Positions 1 through 7,764 of a stretch of DNA of 64,000 bases are shown one piece after another. The notes beneath the pieces were generated by a model. That model was not told where the DNA came from and made no database searches. It was given only the letters and a program-made list of their open reading frames with translations. Numbering within the stretch: position 1 is the stretch's first letter; every line of letters starts with the position of its first letter. The stretch is from Moritella sp. JT01 (GTDB lineage Bacteria > Pseudomonadota > Gammaproteobacteria > Enterobacterales > Moritellaceae). Where the stretch lies: contig NZ_LOCN01000005.1 in NCBI RefSeq assembly GCF_001574435.1, positions 1 through 64,000 of the forward strand, in the 5' to 3' direction. The position numbers and the translations under genes were made by a program.

Positions 1-2
1 GA

Positions 3-2666
3 ACTTATGCTGAAGCAAGGGGCGATAAAAGTAGAGATGGCCATGTTTGCTTTAGAGAGTCGTGCGATATAGATGCATACAAAATTGGGAAAGAGAATGA
101 AAGTTCTATTCAGTATGGAACTAAATATTTAGGAGAGTGTGTGCTTGGTGGTGAACGCGGAGCTGCAACTAAGTTGTTTTATTATGAAAAAGCCGAGAAC
201 AAAACTTTCCGAAGTGAATACCAGGATTCAAAAGCAATCCATTTAGATCCATGGAACCACCCTGGAAAAAACTCTTGCGATACGGATAAGAGTGGATATC
301 CTGTAAATAGCAATGGTGAAGCAATAAAACTTTGTGGAAAGTTAGACAGCTATAATAACTTTCCAAATTGTTATACTCACATACAAATTGATCAAGACTA
401 TAACGTAGGTACAACTTCGGACGTCTTAGTTGACATCCTTGACGGTGCAACCCTACAAGGTCAACAAGTTATCCCAAAAGATTATGAGACCCCAGTTGAT
501 GCCTTCTTAGGGATACAATACGCGGAAGCTAAACGATTTTCAGCCCCAGTCAGATATCATTACCTTGAGAACAGTATTATTGATGTTACAAAGCCGGGTA
601 ATATCTGCCCTCAAGTTCTTCACACTATGGAAGAAAATGGCGTTGCAGTAGAAACAATGGGTGAAGACTGTCTTAATGCTAATGTATGGCGACCATCGGG
701 AACAAATAATGGGGACAATTTACCTGTGTATGTGTTCATACACGGTGGTGCATTTGAGCTAGGCTCCGGAACTCAGGCTTTATTTAATGGCGAGAATATA
801 GTGTCTAAAAATGCCGAAGAAGGCAACCCTTTCATTTTGGTTAGTATCAACTACCGTTTAGGGATACTAGGTAGTTTCTATAAAAATGACGAAACCTCTG
901 GCAACTACGGTATCTTAGACCAAAAATCAGCACTAAAATGGGTTAATGAAAATATAGAGCAGTTCGGTGGTAATACCAGTGATGTAACAATATTTGGTGA
1001 AAGTGCTGGTGCAATGTCTATCGGTATCCAACTAATGGATGAAGAACAGAACGGTGATTTATACCAGCGGGCGATTATGGAAAGTAACCCTTATGGCATC
1101 AAATACAAAAATAAGAAATCAGCTAAAAGGCTTGCACAAAGGACAATTAAAAAATTACATAAGGGCCAACATATCGATACAATGCAGTTTAAAGAAATAA
1201 TAGATCTACAAACGAAAATGGCCGCTCCACGAGCTCAGATGTGGAGTCTACTAAGTAGCAAACCAGCAACATCAGGCTTACTTTCATGGGCACCTTATAT
1301 TGATGAACAAGTAATCAAGAGCCAACCAAATGAATTAGCAACTATCGATAATGTTGATGTGACACTTGGATTTAATACTGATGAATCTAATATTTTTGTT
1401 GCTCCCTTCGATGCAGCACTCGATATTCCTCAGAGCTATAACATCTTAGTGGATGCATTTTTTGGGATAAAGAAAGGAACTGCATTAAGAAAATTACCTG
1501 AATTTAAGCTTGGCCTTTTTACTTCAAAAGAAAAACGTAAAGCCACTACGCGTAATCTACTGAACCAAACTCTATTTTATTGTCCATCTCAAAAATTTGC
1601 TCAACAGGTCAGTGAGAAACATGGGAATGTATCTCTGTATAAATTTGAATATAAGCCTGAGTTCACCGTGTGGCCAGATTACTATGTACCAAGTTTTACG
1701 GATACATGTAAGCCATCAGAAAACTCATGCCACGGTGCCGAATTACCATTCGTGTTTGGCAATGAACTAAATCTAGTATCTGGGCCTGCTGAATTCTCAG
1801 AAAAAGATCGTGAAGTAAAAAATAGCTTAATGACAAAATGGCTGGATCCAGCTACATTCGCCCTTTACCAAGACGACGACGATGATAACATCACAATATT
1901 AAACGTTTATGGCGATTTTGTTAATGAATCCGATTGGGATAACAGGTTAAATAATGGGCTTTGTCAAAAAATTAACGCGATCATGTATTCTGATGTTGCG
2001 GAAAACAGTTATTTTACTTCTTTCCCAGACAACCTTGATCTTCCGGTAAATGATTCGACATCGACTCTACTTAATGTAGGAGAGACTATTCATCTTATTA
2101 GGAAAGTAAGTTCAGTGTCGAATGAAAATGCTTTTTACGTTATAGACCAAAATGAAGATGGCTTTATTACTGAAGAAGACACAATACAAGTGGAGAACGG
2201 CATACCTTCTGCTTATATGTATGACAATCATGAACGTGACTTTAAGGCGGGTGACTATACGCTCTCAATTATTAGTCAAGCAGCGGAGAAGCAATTCTTC
2301 GACTATACATGCCGGGATGTAATGGCGAGGGAATCATCCATAGAATATATAACTATGAGCGACCCTGGAAATAGCGCGTATCACACGATAATAAATGATT
2401 GTTTACATACAGGACCTGACTACCAAACATATTCTCCCAGCGCACGCGTAGACGCTTACATTATGCTTGAAGTACGAGAACATACTGGTGATGTGAGTGT
2501 TAATAAGTGCCAAGATATTCCAGCAGTTGATATCAGCAAGCAATATAAACCAGGTAACGAAGTCTCTTACCAAGGTAATGTTTACCGTGCAGAACGTTGG
2601 ACAGATACTGGCAGAGCAGCAGATGCACAGTATTCAGGTTGGGTATTAGTCGGGCCGTGTGCATAA
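3..2666 (+). CDS. Carboxylesterase (type B) with C-terminal chitin-binding domain, 5'-partial
   Basis: The reading frame is open from the left edge, so the true start lies outside the window; the GTG at 141 is only an internal codon. Counting from it, the alpha/beta-hydrolase core starts near residue 100. It shows the oxyanion-hole motif HGGAFELGSG, the nucleophile elbow GESAGA (Ser288) and CHGAELPFVFG with the probable catalytic His531; GFNTDES probably holds the acid. Near 669-680 a DxNxDGxI EF-hand-like loop suggests calcium binding. The last about 45 residues (YKPGNEVSYQGNVYRAERWT) resemble a family 5/12 chitin-binding module like that of the GH19 chitinase in this window. The N-terminal part is cysteine-containing and unassigned. 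A secreted, chitin-attached esterase is inferred; its substrate is unknown. Confidence 0.85.
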   Translation, partial: TYAEARGDKSRDGHVCFRESCDIDAYKIGKENESSIQYGTKYLGECVLGGERGAATKLFYYEKAENKTFRSEYQDSKAIHLDPWNHPGKNSCDTDKSGYPVNSNGEAIKLCGKLDSYNNFPNCYTHIQIDQDYNVGTTSDVLVDILDGATLQGQQVIPKDYETPVDAFLGIQYAEAKRFSAPVRYHYLENSIIDVTKPGNICPQVLHTMEENGVAVETMGEDCLNANVWRPSGTNNGDNLPVYVFIHGGAFELGSGTQALFNGENIVSKNAEEGNPFILVSINYRLGILGSFYKNDETSGNYGILDQKSALKWVNENIEQFGGNTSDVTIFGESAGAMSIGIQLMDEEQNGDLYQRAIMESNPYGIKYKNKKSAKRLAQRTIKKLHKGQHIDTMQFKEIIDLQTKMAAPRAQMWSLLSSKPATSGLLSWAPYIDEQVIKSQPNELATIDNVDVTLGFNTDESNIFVAPFDAALDIPQSYNILVDAFFGIKKGTALRKLPEFKLGLFTSKEKRKATTRNLLNQTLFYCPSQKFAQQVSEKHGNVSLYKFEYKPEFTVWPDYYVPSFTDTCKPSENSCHGAELPFVFGNELNLVSGPAEFSEKDREVKNSLMTKWLDPATFALYQDDDDDNITILNVYGDFVNESDWDNRLNNGLCQKINAIMYSDVAENSYFTSFPDNLDLPVNDSTSTLLNVGETIHLIRKVSSVSNENAFYVIDQNEDGFITEEDTIQVENGIPSAYMYDNHERDFKAGDYTLSIISQAAEKQFFDYTCRDVMARESSIEYITMSDPGNSAYHTIINDCLHTGPDYQTYSPSARVDAYIMLEVREHTGDVSVNKCQDIPAVDISKQYKPGNEVSYQGNVYRAERWTDTGRAADAQYSGWVLVGPCA

Positions 2667-3023
2667 CACCTGGTTAACCCTTATCTATGAAGTTTGACCC
2701 TAAGACAATTTTGTCCATCAATGGCTTAGAGTGATAGCTCTAAGCCGAAACTGCCCCAATTCAATTTAGAGCTACTAATCATTTATTGTGATCATTTATT
2801 GATTAAAAGGCAAGCAAGATGAATAAGGTTTTTGATTTAGAAAAGCTAATGTGGAAGGTTTTTTTGTATTGTTTATAAAGTTATGCCTGTCCCATCTCTT
2901 CTTATTCAAAAAAGAGGCGTAAAAATCAAAATTATAAAGGACCGGTGGGCGATTATCGGGATTTTCGTCGCCAGCTCCTCCTATCTCGAACTTACGGGAG
3001 CATAGCCACTTATGCGCCGCTTT
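2667..3023. other. Gene-free stretch between esterase and ubiquitin-like gene
   Basis: No convincing gene is visible. It holds a perfect hairpin at 2723-2746 (GGCTTAGAG, 6-nt loop, CTCTAAGCC) about 55 nt past the esterase stop, without a T-run. A 19-codon ATG frame at 2820-2879 is too short to call. The GC-richer segment 2940-3020 is not recognised. Confidence 0.5.
2721..2732 (+). repeat. Left arm of 12-bp inverted repeat flanking the ubiquitin-like gene
   Basis: ATGGCTTAGAGT here is the exact reverse complement of ACTCTAAGCCAT at 3301-3312. The two arms enclose the ubiquitin-like gene in about 590 bp. The left arm is also half of the local hairpin 2723-2746. Whether these are ends of a mobile unit is unproven. 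Confidence 0.55.
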
Positions 3024-3257
3024 CTATCGAAGCACGAGATACAAAGTTGATCCTTCTTCAACAGAATAGTCTGCAACCGTCTTACTGTCCTCAACTTGCT
3101 GCCCTAAATATATAAGACGAAACGCTTCAGGTGGCATCCCTCCTTCTTTATCTTTTATCTTTAATTTAAGGACTTTAATAGTATCCGTTAGCTCTACACC
3201 ATAAGTTGAAACTCGGTTAGATCCTGCGATCTTTTTTACGTTAATTTGTATACTCAT
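3024..3257 (-). CDS. Ubiquitin-like protein lacking the C-terminal diglycine
   Basis: A 77-residue protein that aligns along nearly its whole length with eukaryotic ubiquitin. By hand, roughly half of about 72 positions are identical, including DTI, KIKDKEG, PP, RLI, the G-x-Q-x-ED turn, DY and STLYLVLR. The Ile44 and Val70 positions of the ubiquitin hydrophobic patch are kept and Leu8 is Ile. Lysines matching K6, K27, K29 and K33 are kept; K48 is Gln and K63 is Glu. The frame stops right after the Arg72 equivalent (CGA TAG), so LRGG is missing and ordinary conjugation is not expected. ATG at 3257 is chosen because AGGGA lies 7 nt upstream; a TTG two codons earlier is less likely. A TTGACA (-35-like) lies at 3348-3353. 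No E1, E2, E3 or deubiquitinase gene is adjacent. Function unknown. Confidence 0.85.
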   Translation of the reverse strand: MSIQINVKKIAGSNRVSTYGVELTDTIKVLKLKIKDKEGGMPPEAFRLIYLGQQVEDSKTVADYSVEEGSTLYLVLR

Positions 3258-3300
3258 GAACAATTCCCTGTTGAAAGTTGAAATATATACGATTACGTGG

Positions 3301-3312
3301 ACTCTAAGCCAT
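3301..3312 (-). repeat. Right arm of 12-bp inverted repeat flanking the ubiquitin-like gene
   Basis: ACTCTAAGCCAT is the exact inverse of 2721-2732. It lies upstream of the ubiquitin-like start, between it and the -35-like TTGACA, so it could also be an operator. Confidence 0.5.
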
Positions 3313-3386
3313 AAAACCGTATTAATACTTTATCATTAACATTATATTGTCAAGTCAAATATGCAGCAATAAAGGATAGGAAACAA

Positions 3387-4093
3387 CAATTTACCAACCT
3401 GTATCATCATATAACCGAAAGCCTGTTAAAAGACAATTTCCTAAAGTTTAAACGCAACTCAGCGCCTGGCTGTGATGGCGTAACATGGGCTAAGTATCTT
3501 ATGTTTAGAGGATAAAATTGTCCAGCAAGCCACAGTGCAAGTGCTAAACCAAATATACGAGGTCGATTTTATGGGCTTCTCATATGGTTTTAGGCCGGGT
3601 AAAGGCCAGCATGATGCGCTGGATGCTTTACACATAGCGATAATGAAAAGGAGACAAGCGTCGACAATAGGCACACCTCAAGGTTCGGTTATTTCGCCAC
3701 TTTTGGCAAATGTCTACCTGCACTACAGCTTCGATCTGTGGCTAAATCAATATCGTAAGAGTACACGTGGAGAGGTCACCATAATCCGCTACGCTGACCC
3801 AGCCGTGCTGGGGTTTCAGAAGCATCAAGATGCTAAAAAATGCCTAGCGGCGCTGGTTAAGGCGAGTAGTTCAAGGGCATATCAACGATTATGGTGTCCC
3901 TTTTAACTCATACCGTATTGGCCAGTTTGTGAAAGAAATAAAGAGGCTCTGGCTAAAGAGTTTAAGGCGACGTAGTCAACGACACCGTACGACATGGGAA
4001 CGCTTCAAGTACTACATCGAATATTGGTTACCGAAGCCTAAAATTGTTCATCCTTATCCAGAACAGCGTTTTGACGCCAAACACCTGAGGTAG
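3387..4093 (+). pseudogene. Group II intron reverse transcriptase/maturase remnant
   Basis: Fragments of an intron-encoded protein occur in the right order but broken frames. First, 3387-3513 encodes an N-terminal piece containing SAPGCDGVTW, ending in a stop. From about 3507 another frame gives LEDKIVQ, then FSYGFRPGKGQHDALDAL. An internal deletion joins this to GTPQGSVISPLLANVYL. The catalytic YADD motif is changed to YADP. A frameshift near 3870 then leads to the usual C-terminal end (IKRLWLKSLRRRSQR, HPYPEQRF) stopping at 4093. At least two deletions, a frameshift and the lost catalytic Asp make it non-functional. Confidence 0.9.
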
Positions 4094-4127
4094 GAGCCGG
4101 ATGCGTTAGTAGCGCACGTCCGGAACT
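4094..4127 (+). ncRNA. Group II intron domain V remnant
   Basis: Just after the maturase stop, a 34-nt hairpin begins GAGCCGGATGCG and ends CGCACGTCCGGAAC. The lower stem CCGGA/TCCGG, the 2-nt CG bulge and the upper stem TGCG/CGCA match group II domain V. The loop is not a clear GNRA tetraloop. This is consistent with a dead intron. Domains I-III were not delimited. Confidence 0.75.
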
Positions 4128-4209
4128 GTGCGGCTGGTGTTGTTTGATTCTTTCGTCTATCACGTAAACATGGTAACTTATTGCTTCTGTTATGCTTTTA
4201 ATAACCAGC

Positions 4210-4309
4210 AACTAACAAGGCAATCAAGTCGGAGAGTAACAGTTTGCCCGGTTCCGCTTAGCTTCACATTTTAGCAAACTATTACTCTCCGCTTATTGCG
4301 GCGTTAAAT
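4210..4309 (+). repeat. attC-like site 1
   Basis: A near-perfect hairpin has arms at 4231-4247 (starting GGAGAGTAAC) and 4274-4290 (ending TTACTCTCC) with a single mismatch. The right end is GCGTTAAAT, whose GTTAAAT fits the attC R' consensus GTTRRRY. The left end ACTAACAAGG is a looser R''. It precedes the hydrolase cassette. Confidence 0.78.
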
Positions 4310-4360
4310 GCCAAAGTCGAACTCGAACTCTGTAAGCATCATCAATGGACTTAAGTAATT

Positions 4361-5242
4361 ATGAATTTGTTTCGTGGTTTCAAAACATCAAAAGATATTA
4401 ATGAAGAATATAATGCTGTTTTAAGTGTCGATAATTTGGGTATGTATATTGAACAAGACTTGACGCGTAGCAAAGAAACTCGCGATGAATTAAAGTGCTT
4501 CGAGGATATTCCCTACGGCTCATCTGAAGATGAAATCTTAGATGTTTATCCTTCAAGTCATATGAACTCGCCAGTGGTTGTTTTTATACATGGTGGATAT
4601 TGGAAGAGCTTATCGAGTAAAGACTTTAGTTTTGTTGCAAAAGGACTTGTAGAAAAGGGATTTACCGTAGTCTTGACTAATTATTCACTCTGTCCCAAGG
4701 TATCTATTCCTGAGATAACCAAACAAAATTGTTCAGCCATAGAATGGACGTATAACAATTCACATAAGTTTAATGGGAATAACCAGAAAATTTTTGTTTG
4801 TGGGCATTCCGCAGGTGGCCATCAAGCAGCTATGTTGGCATTATGCGATTGGAATGATCTTGATTTGCCTAATGATGTTATTAAAGGTTGTATTGCAATC
4901 AGTGGCTTATTTGATTTATCACCACTTAAATTTTCATGGTTACAAACGGAAATTAATTTAACAGAAAAAATAATTTTAGAGCAAAGCCCACTTTTAGAAG
5001 CATCTTTGAACTCTCCCTCAACAATGTTGATTGTTGGTGAATATGAGTCAATCGAATTTAAGCGACAATCATCCGACTATGCAGATAAATTAAGGGATAG
5101 CGGTAATGATGTTCAATTGTATTTTTCGACGGGAAAAAACCACTTTTCAGTTGTCCAAGACTTATATCAAAGCGATAGTGAGTTGTGTAGCAATATCGAA
5201 AGGTTTATAAAATTAAATGACAGTGGTGCAGTTGGCACTTAA
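4361..5242 (+). CDS. Alpha/beta hydrolase, arylformamidase-like (cassette gene 1)
   Basis: A 293-residue single-domain hydrolase without signal peptide. It shows the oxyanion motif HGGYWKSLSS near residue 74 and the nucleophile elbow GHSAGGH near 149; a late GKNHFSVV supplies the probable catalytic His. HGGYW with GHSAGG is typical of eukaryote-type kynurenine formamidases and related esterases, so an amidase or esterase role is likely, but the substrate is not shown. No tryptophan-breakdown genes are nearby. The ATG at 4361 lacks a strong Shine-Dalgarno, as is common in cassettes, and lies about 50 nt after attC-like site 1. The stop overlaps attC-like site 2. Confidence 0.8.
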   Translation: MNLFRGFKTSKDINEEYNAVLSVDNLGMYIEQDLTRSKETRDELKCFEDIPYGSSEDEILDVYPSSHMNSPVVVFIHGGYWKSLSSKDFSFVAKGLVEKGFTVVLTNYSLCPKVSIPEITKQNCSAIEWTYNNSHKFNGNNQKIFVCGHSAGGHQAAMLALCDWNDLDLPNDVIKGCIAISGLFDLSPLKFSWLQTEINLTEKIILEQSPLLEASLNSPSTMLIVGEYESIEFKRQSSDYADKLRDSGNDVQLYFSTGKNHFSVVQDLYQSDSELCSNIERFIKLNDSGAVGT

Positions 5243-5335
5243 CAAGCTGTTAAACAAGGACAAAATACAGTTGGTTTTTGCTCCTTCGTCGCTTATTTAA
5301 CCAACCATTATTTGCCTCTTAGTGAGGCGTTATAA
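5237..5335 (+). repeat. attC-like site 2
   Basis: It begins ACTTAAC, a perfect RYYYAAC R'' box that contains the stop codon of the hydrolase. It ends GAGGCGTTATAA, a degenerate R'. Inner arms pair around GTTGGTT and AACCAAC, and TGCCTC with GAGGCG. Length is about 99 bp. Confidence 0.8.
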
Positions 5336-5347
5336 CGCAGGGTGGAT

Positions 5348-5884
5348 ATGGATAGGGTAATCACATTAATTGAGAAAGATGAATTGAGAGTTAAAGCTCT
5401 TGATTGTGTTCAGCAACTTGATTTACCTCATTGTTATCTAGCGGCTGCTTTCGTCCGAAATTTGGTGTGGGATCACTTGCACCAAAAATCAATATCAACG
5501 CCTTTGAATGACGCTGACGTGATCTATTTCGATGTAACTGAATCTAACTCTGAAAACTACAAGCTCATAGAATCTCAGCTTTCTGTGCTGATGCCAGAAT
5601 TAAACTGGGAAGTGCGTAATCAAGCTCTTATGCATAAACGAAATGGTGATAAACCGTATTTAAATATCATTGACGCGATGAGTTATTGGCCAGAAAAGGA
5701 AACAGCTGTTGCTATTCGAAAGTTAGATAATGGTAATTATGAATGTATTTCTGCTTTTGGTTTCGAATCGTTGTTTAATCTACAAGTTACGCGTAATCCT
5801 AAGCGTCCTTTGGAAATTTTCAGTGAACGTGTAACGTCAAAAGGTTGGTTGGCTCATTGGTCTAATTTGAGAGCTGCGTTATAA
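5348..5884 (+). CDS. Nucleotidyltransferase-family protein, COG3575/DUF925-like (cassette gene 2)
   Basis: A cytoplasmic protein of 178 residues, or 180 if the GTG at 5342 is used. ATG at 5348 is preferred because AGGGTGG lies directly upstream. The N-terminal half has the family pattern AAAFVRNLVWDHLH followed by NDADVIYFD, where two acidic residues sit as in nucleotidyltransferase folds. Later NPKRPLEIF and RVTSKGW agree with this small family. Its true substrate is unknown. The stop codon lies inside attC-like site 3, which supports its being a complete cassette. Confidence 0.78.
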   Translation: MDRVITLIEKDELRVKALDCVQQLDLPHCYLAAAFVRNLVWDHLHQKSISTPLNDADVIYFDVTESNSENYKLIESQLSVLMPELNWEVRNQALMHKRNGDKPYLNIIDAMSYWPEKETAVAIRKLDNGNYECISAFGFESLFNLQVTRNPKRPLEIFSERVTSKGWLAHWSNLRAAL

Positions 5885-6005
5885 CAAGACCATCAATACG
5901 ATTTTTTACATTCGGTATTGTCGGTCTACCTTTAATTTCATCGTATTAAGTGGTTAAATTCAATTTGGTCGTCATTGTAAAAAACGTATTATGGCGGCGT
6001 TAATC
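5879..6005 (+). repeat. attC-like site 3
   Basis: The arms AATACGATTTTTTACA (from about 5896) and TGTAAAAAACGTATT (ending near 5990) pair along their length except for one unpaired base, the extrahelical base typical of folded attC sites. It ends GGCGGCGTTAATC. The stop of the nucleotidyltransferase gene is inside its left end. No cassette follows; the next gene is chromosomal and on the other strand. Confidence 0.75.
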
Positions 6006-6027
6006 TCAATGTCATTATACTTTATGT

Positions 6028-7764
6028 TCACACCGGTTCGCTATACTCCAACTGTTCACGTGAAGACGATTTATAGTCTGTTTGGATAAAATCAATGAAG
6101 CAATCTGCCATCGAATATTGGGTAACAATCCCATCAGCTTCCATCATGGTTAATGCTTCATAACCTTCTTTACCTTTCATGGTATAAGCGGAAGAGGTTC
6201 CGTAATAAATCATTTCATGATCGATATCGTTCCAACCATCTTCTTCCGTATAGATAGTAAGTTTAGCAATTCGCTTACCAAGGGGGCGTTCGGCGTAATA
6301 GCTAAAATTCAAGTTATAGGTATAAGGGTAGCTTCCCGAGCCAGAGCCTAGAACCCCATTATTGGTGGCGTTGTTGATTGCACCCTCTAGTGCCTGTGCG
6401 ATATATTTGCCTTTGATGTGATAAACACCAATGGGAACGGCAAAGGGAAGTAGCTTACCTGCAATATCACCAATTGAAATATTACCCCGGTGTAAAGACG
6501 TTCTCACACCGCCAGCATTATGAATTGCAAAGTCGACTCGATGACCATTTTTATTCATCATATGCGCAAAAGATTCGGCTACTAGCGGGGCAATATCACT
6601 GCCTCCCTTCAGATCAGGAATACGGATATGTCGCATATCCTTGGCTAACTTAGCAATCACGGTATTTTGTAGCTTACGTACTCTCGGTATATATTTATCT
6701 TGTAGCAAACTTTGTAGTATCGGATCTTTTTTACATACAACCACGTTTTCATGTTGAGCGAGGTAGAGACTCGCCTTTGCATGGATTTCATCATCATTGG
6801 TTGTTAACAAGCTTGCATCAATACAAAGTCGGCGACCAATAAGCAGCTCATTTTTGCCCTTAAAAGTGCTAACCGAACCATCGGCTGCGAAATCAATCTC
6901 ACAGTGACCAAGTGCCTGTGAGTGAAATCCCGCTTGAACAATATAAGTACCATTAACCTGATGTCCGTATTCAGATTCTTTTTTCAGTCCTAAGTCACTG
7001 AAATCGCCGAGAAGCGTGTGGCTATGACCGCCAACAATCAAGCTGATATCATCCACTTCTTTAGCTAATTCACAATCACCATCAAAACCTAGATGACTCA
7101 CTAATATTATCTTATTAATACCTGACTTTCGGATAGCTCGAACAGTATTTTTGGCTGTTTCAAAGGCATTAATAAATGGCGTGTCCGGATCTACATTCGC
7201 TATATCGGCCATCTTATCCAATGACACCCCGAATATTGCTACAGGCTCGCCATCTACAACACGAGTCATCCAGCGTGCAGTCTGCTCATCAGGCTGATAA
7301 GAGAATAAGTTTGAACGACCGCTTAAATGATGAGACTTCGTTTTTATTTCGTTAGAAAGGTCCCAGTTACCCGCTAACAGTGGAAACTGAATACGATCTA
7401 AAAATGCAGCCACAGGTTCATTACCCATATCTAGCTCATGATTACCAATAGTCATCATATCAATGCCCAGTGCATTGAGCATATCTGAGTTGGCCTTACC
7501 TTTAAAGAGCGAGAAATAGAGCGTCCCCTGAAAGCAATCTCCAGCATGAACAAATATAAAATCTCGATTATTTTGCAGGGCTGTCGCTTTAAGTTGTTTA
7601 GCTCTGGTCGCTATACGGGAAAACCCGCCATTACTCACATAAGGCGATATACTTTTGCCCTCAATGTTAAGCTGTAATTGCAGTGACTGAGGTTCAAAGT
7701 AGGAGTGCGTATCGTTTATATGTGCGAGAGTTATCCTAACGGGCTTATTATTCTTTATCATCAT
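6028..7764 (-). CDS. UshA-type 5'-nucleotidase/metallophosphatase without signal peptide
   Basis: A 578-residue protein with an N-terminal calcineurin-like metallophosphatase domain followed by a 5'-nucleotidase C-terminal domain. Metal-binding motifs are HINDTH (D18, H20), HAGD (D76), GNHELD (N108, H109), SHLGFDGD and GGHSHT. The C-terminal domain has HNAGGVRTSLHRG. Family members hydrolyse nucleotides or cyclic 2',3'-nucleotides and UDP-sugars in the periplasm. Here the N-terminus goes directly from a short polar stretch into the first motif with no signal peptide, so this copy looks cytoplasmic or uses another route. ATG at 7764 or 7761 are equally possible. It stands alone, convergent with the cassette array. 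Confidence 0.85.
   Translation of the reverse strand: MMIKNNKPVRITLAHINDTHSYFEPQSLQLQLNIEGKSISPYVSNGGFSRIATRAKQLKATALQNNRDFIFVHAGDCFQGTLYFSLFKGKANSDMLNALGIDMMTIGNHELDMGNEPVAAFLDRIQFPLLAGNWDLSNEIKTKSHHLSGRSNLFSYQPDEQTARWMTRVVDGEPVAIFGVSLDKMADIANVDPDTPFINAFETAKNTVRAIRKSGINKIILVSHLGFDGDCELAKEVDDISLIVGGHSHTLLGDFSDLGLKKESEYGHQVNGTYIVQAGFHSQALGHCEIDFAADGSVSTFKGKNELLIGRRLCIDASLLTTNDDEIHAKASLYLAQHENVVVCKKDPILQSLLQDKYIPRVRKLQNTVIAKLAKDMRHIRIPDLKGGSDIAPLVAESFAHMMNKNGHRVDFAIHNAGGVRTSLHRGNISIGDIAGKLLPFAVPIGVYHIKGKYIAQALEGAINNATNNGVLGSGSGSYPYTYNLNFSYYAERPLGKRIAKLTIYTEEDGWNDIDHEMIYYGTSSAYTMKGKEGYEALTMMEADGIVTQYSMADCFIDFIQTDYKSSSREQLEYSEPV

Larger units (their letters stand above)
4210..6005 (+). mobile_element. 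Two-cassette integron-type array without integrase
   Basis: Three attC-like sites (4210-4309, 5237-5335, 5879-6005) alternate with two same-direction genes that almost fill the space between them. Both stop codons fall within or at the next site's left end, the classic layout of gene cassettes. No integron integrase (intI) or attI site is visible here, so this is best described as an attC cluster without integrase or the edge of a larger array. The group II intron remnant ends about 80 bp before the first site. Confidence 0.8.

Noticed and set aside
141-2666. GTG at 141 as start of the esterase
   Set aside because: The same frame is open to the left window edge and encodes plausible protein upstream, so the gene continues outside.
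2820-2879. 19-codon frame after the esterase
   Set aside because: Too short, without signal peptide or downstream terminator; cannot be supported as a gene.
3024-3257. Sulfur-carrier protein (MoaD/ThiS) or YukD-type fold as identity of the ubiquitin-like gene
   Set aside because: There is no C-terminal GG for thiocarboxylation, no sulfur-transfer or type VII secretion genes nearby, and the residues shared with ubiquitin itself are much more specific.
3387-4093. Retron or defence-associated reverse transcriptase
   Set aside because: The motifs and C-terminal region are those of a group II intron maturase, a domain V hairpin follows the stop, and the catalytic site is destroyed.
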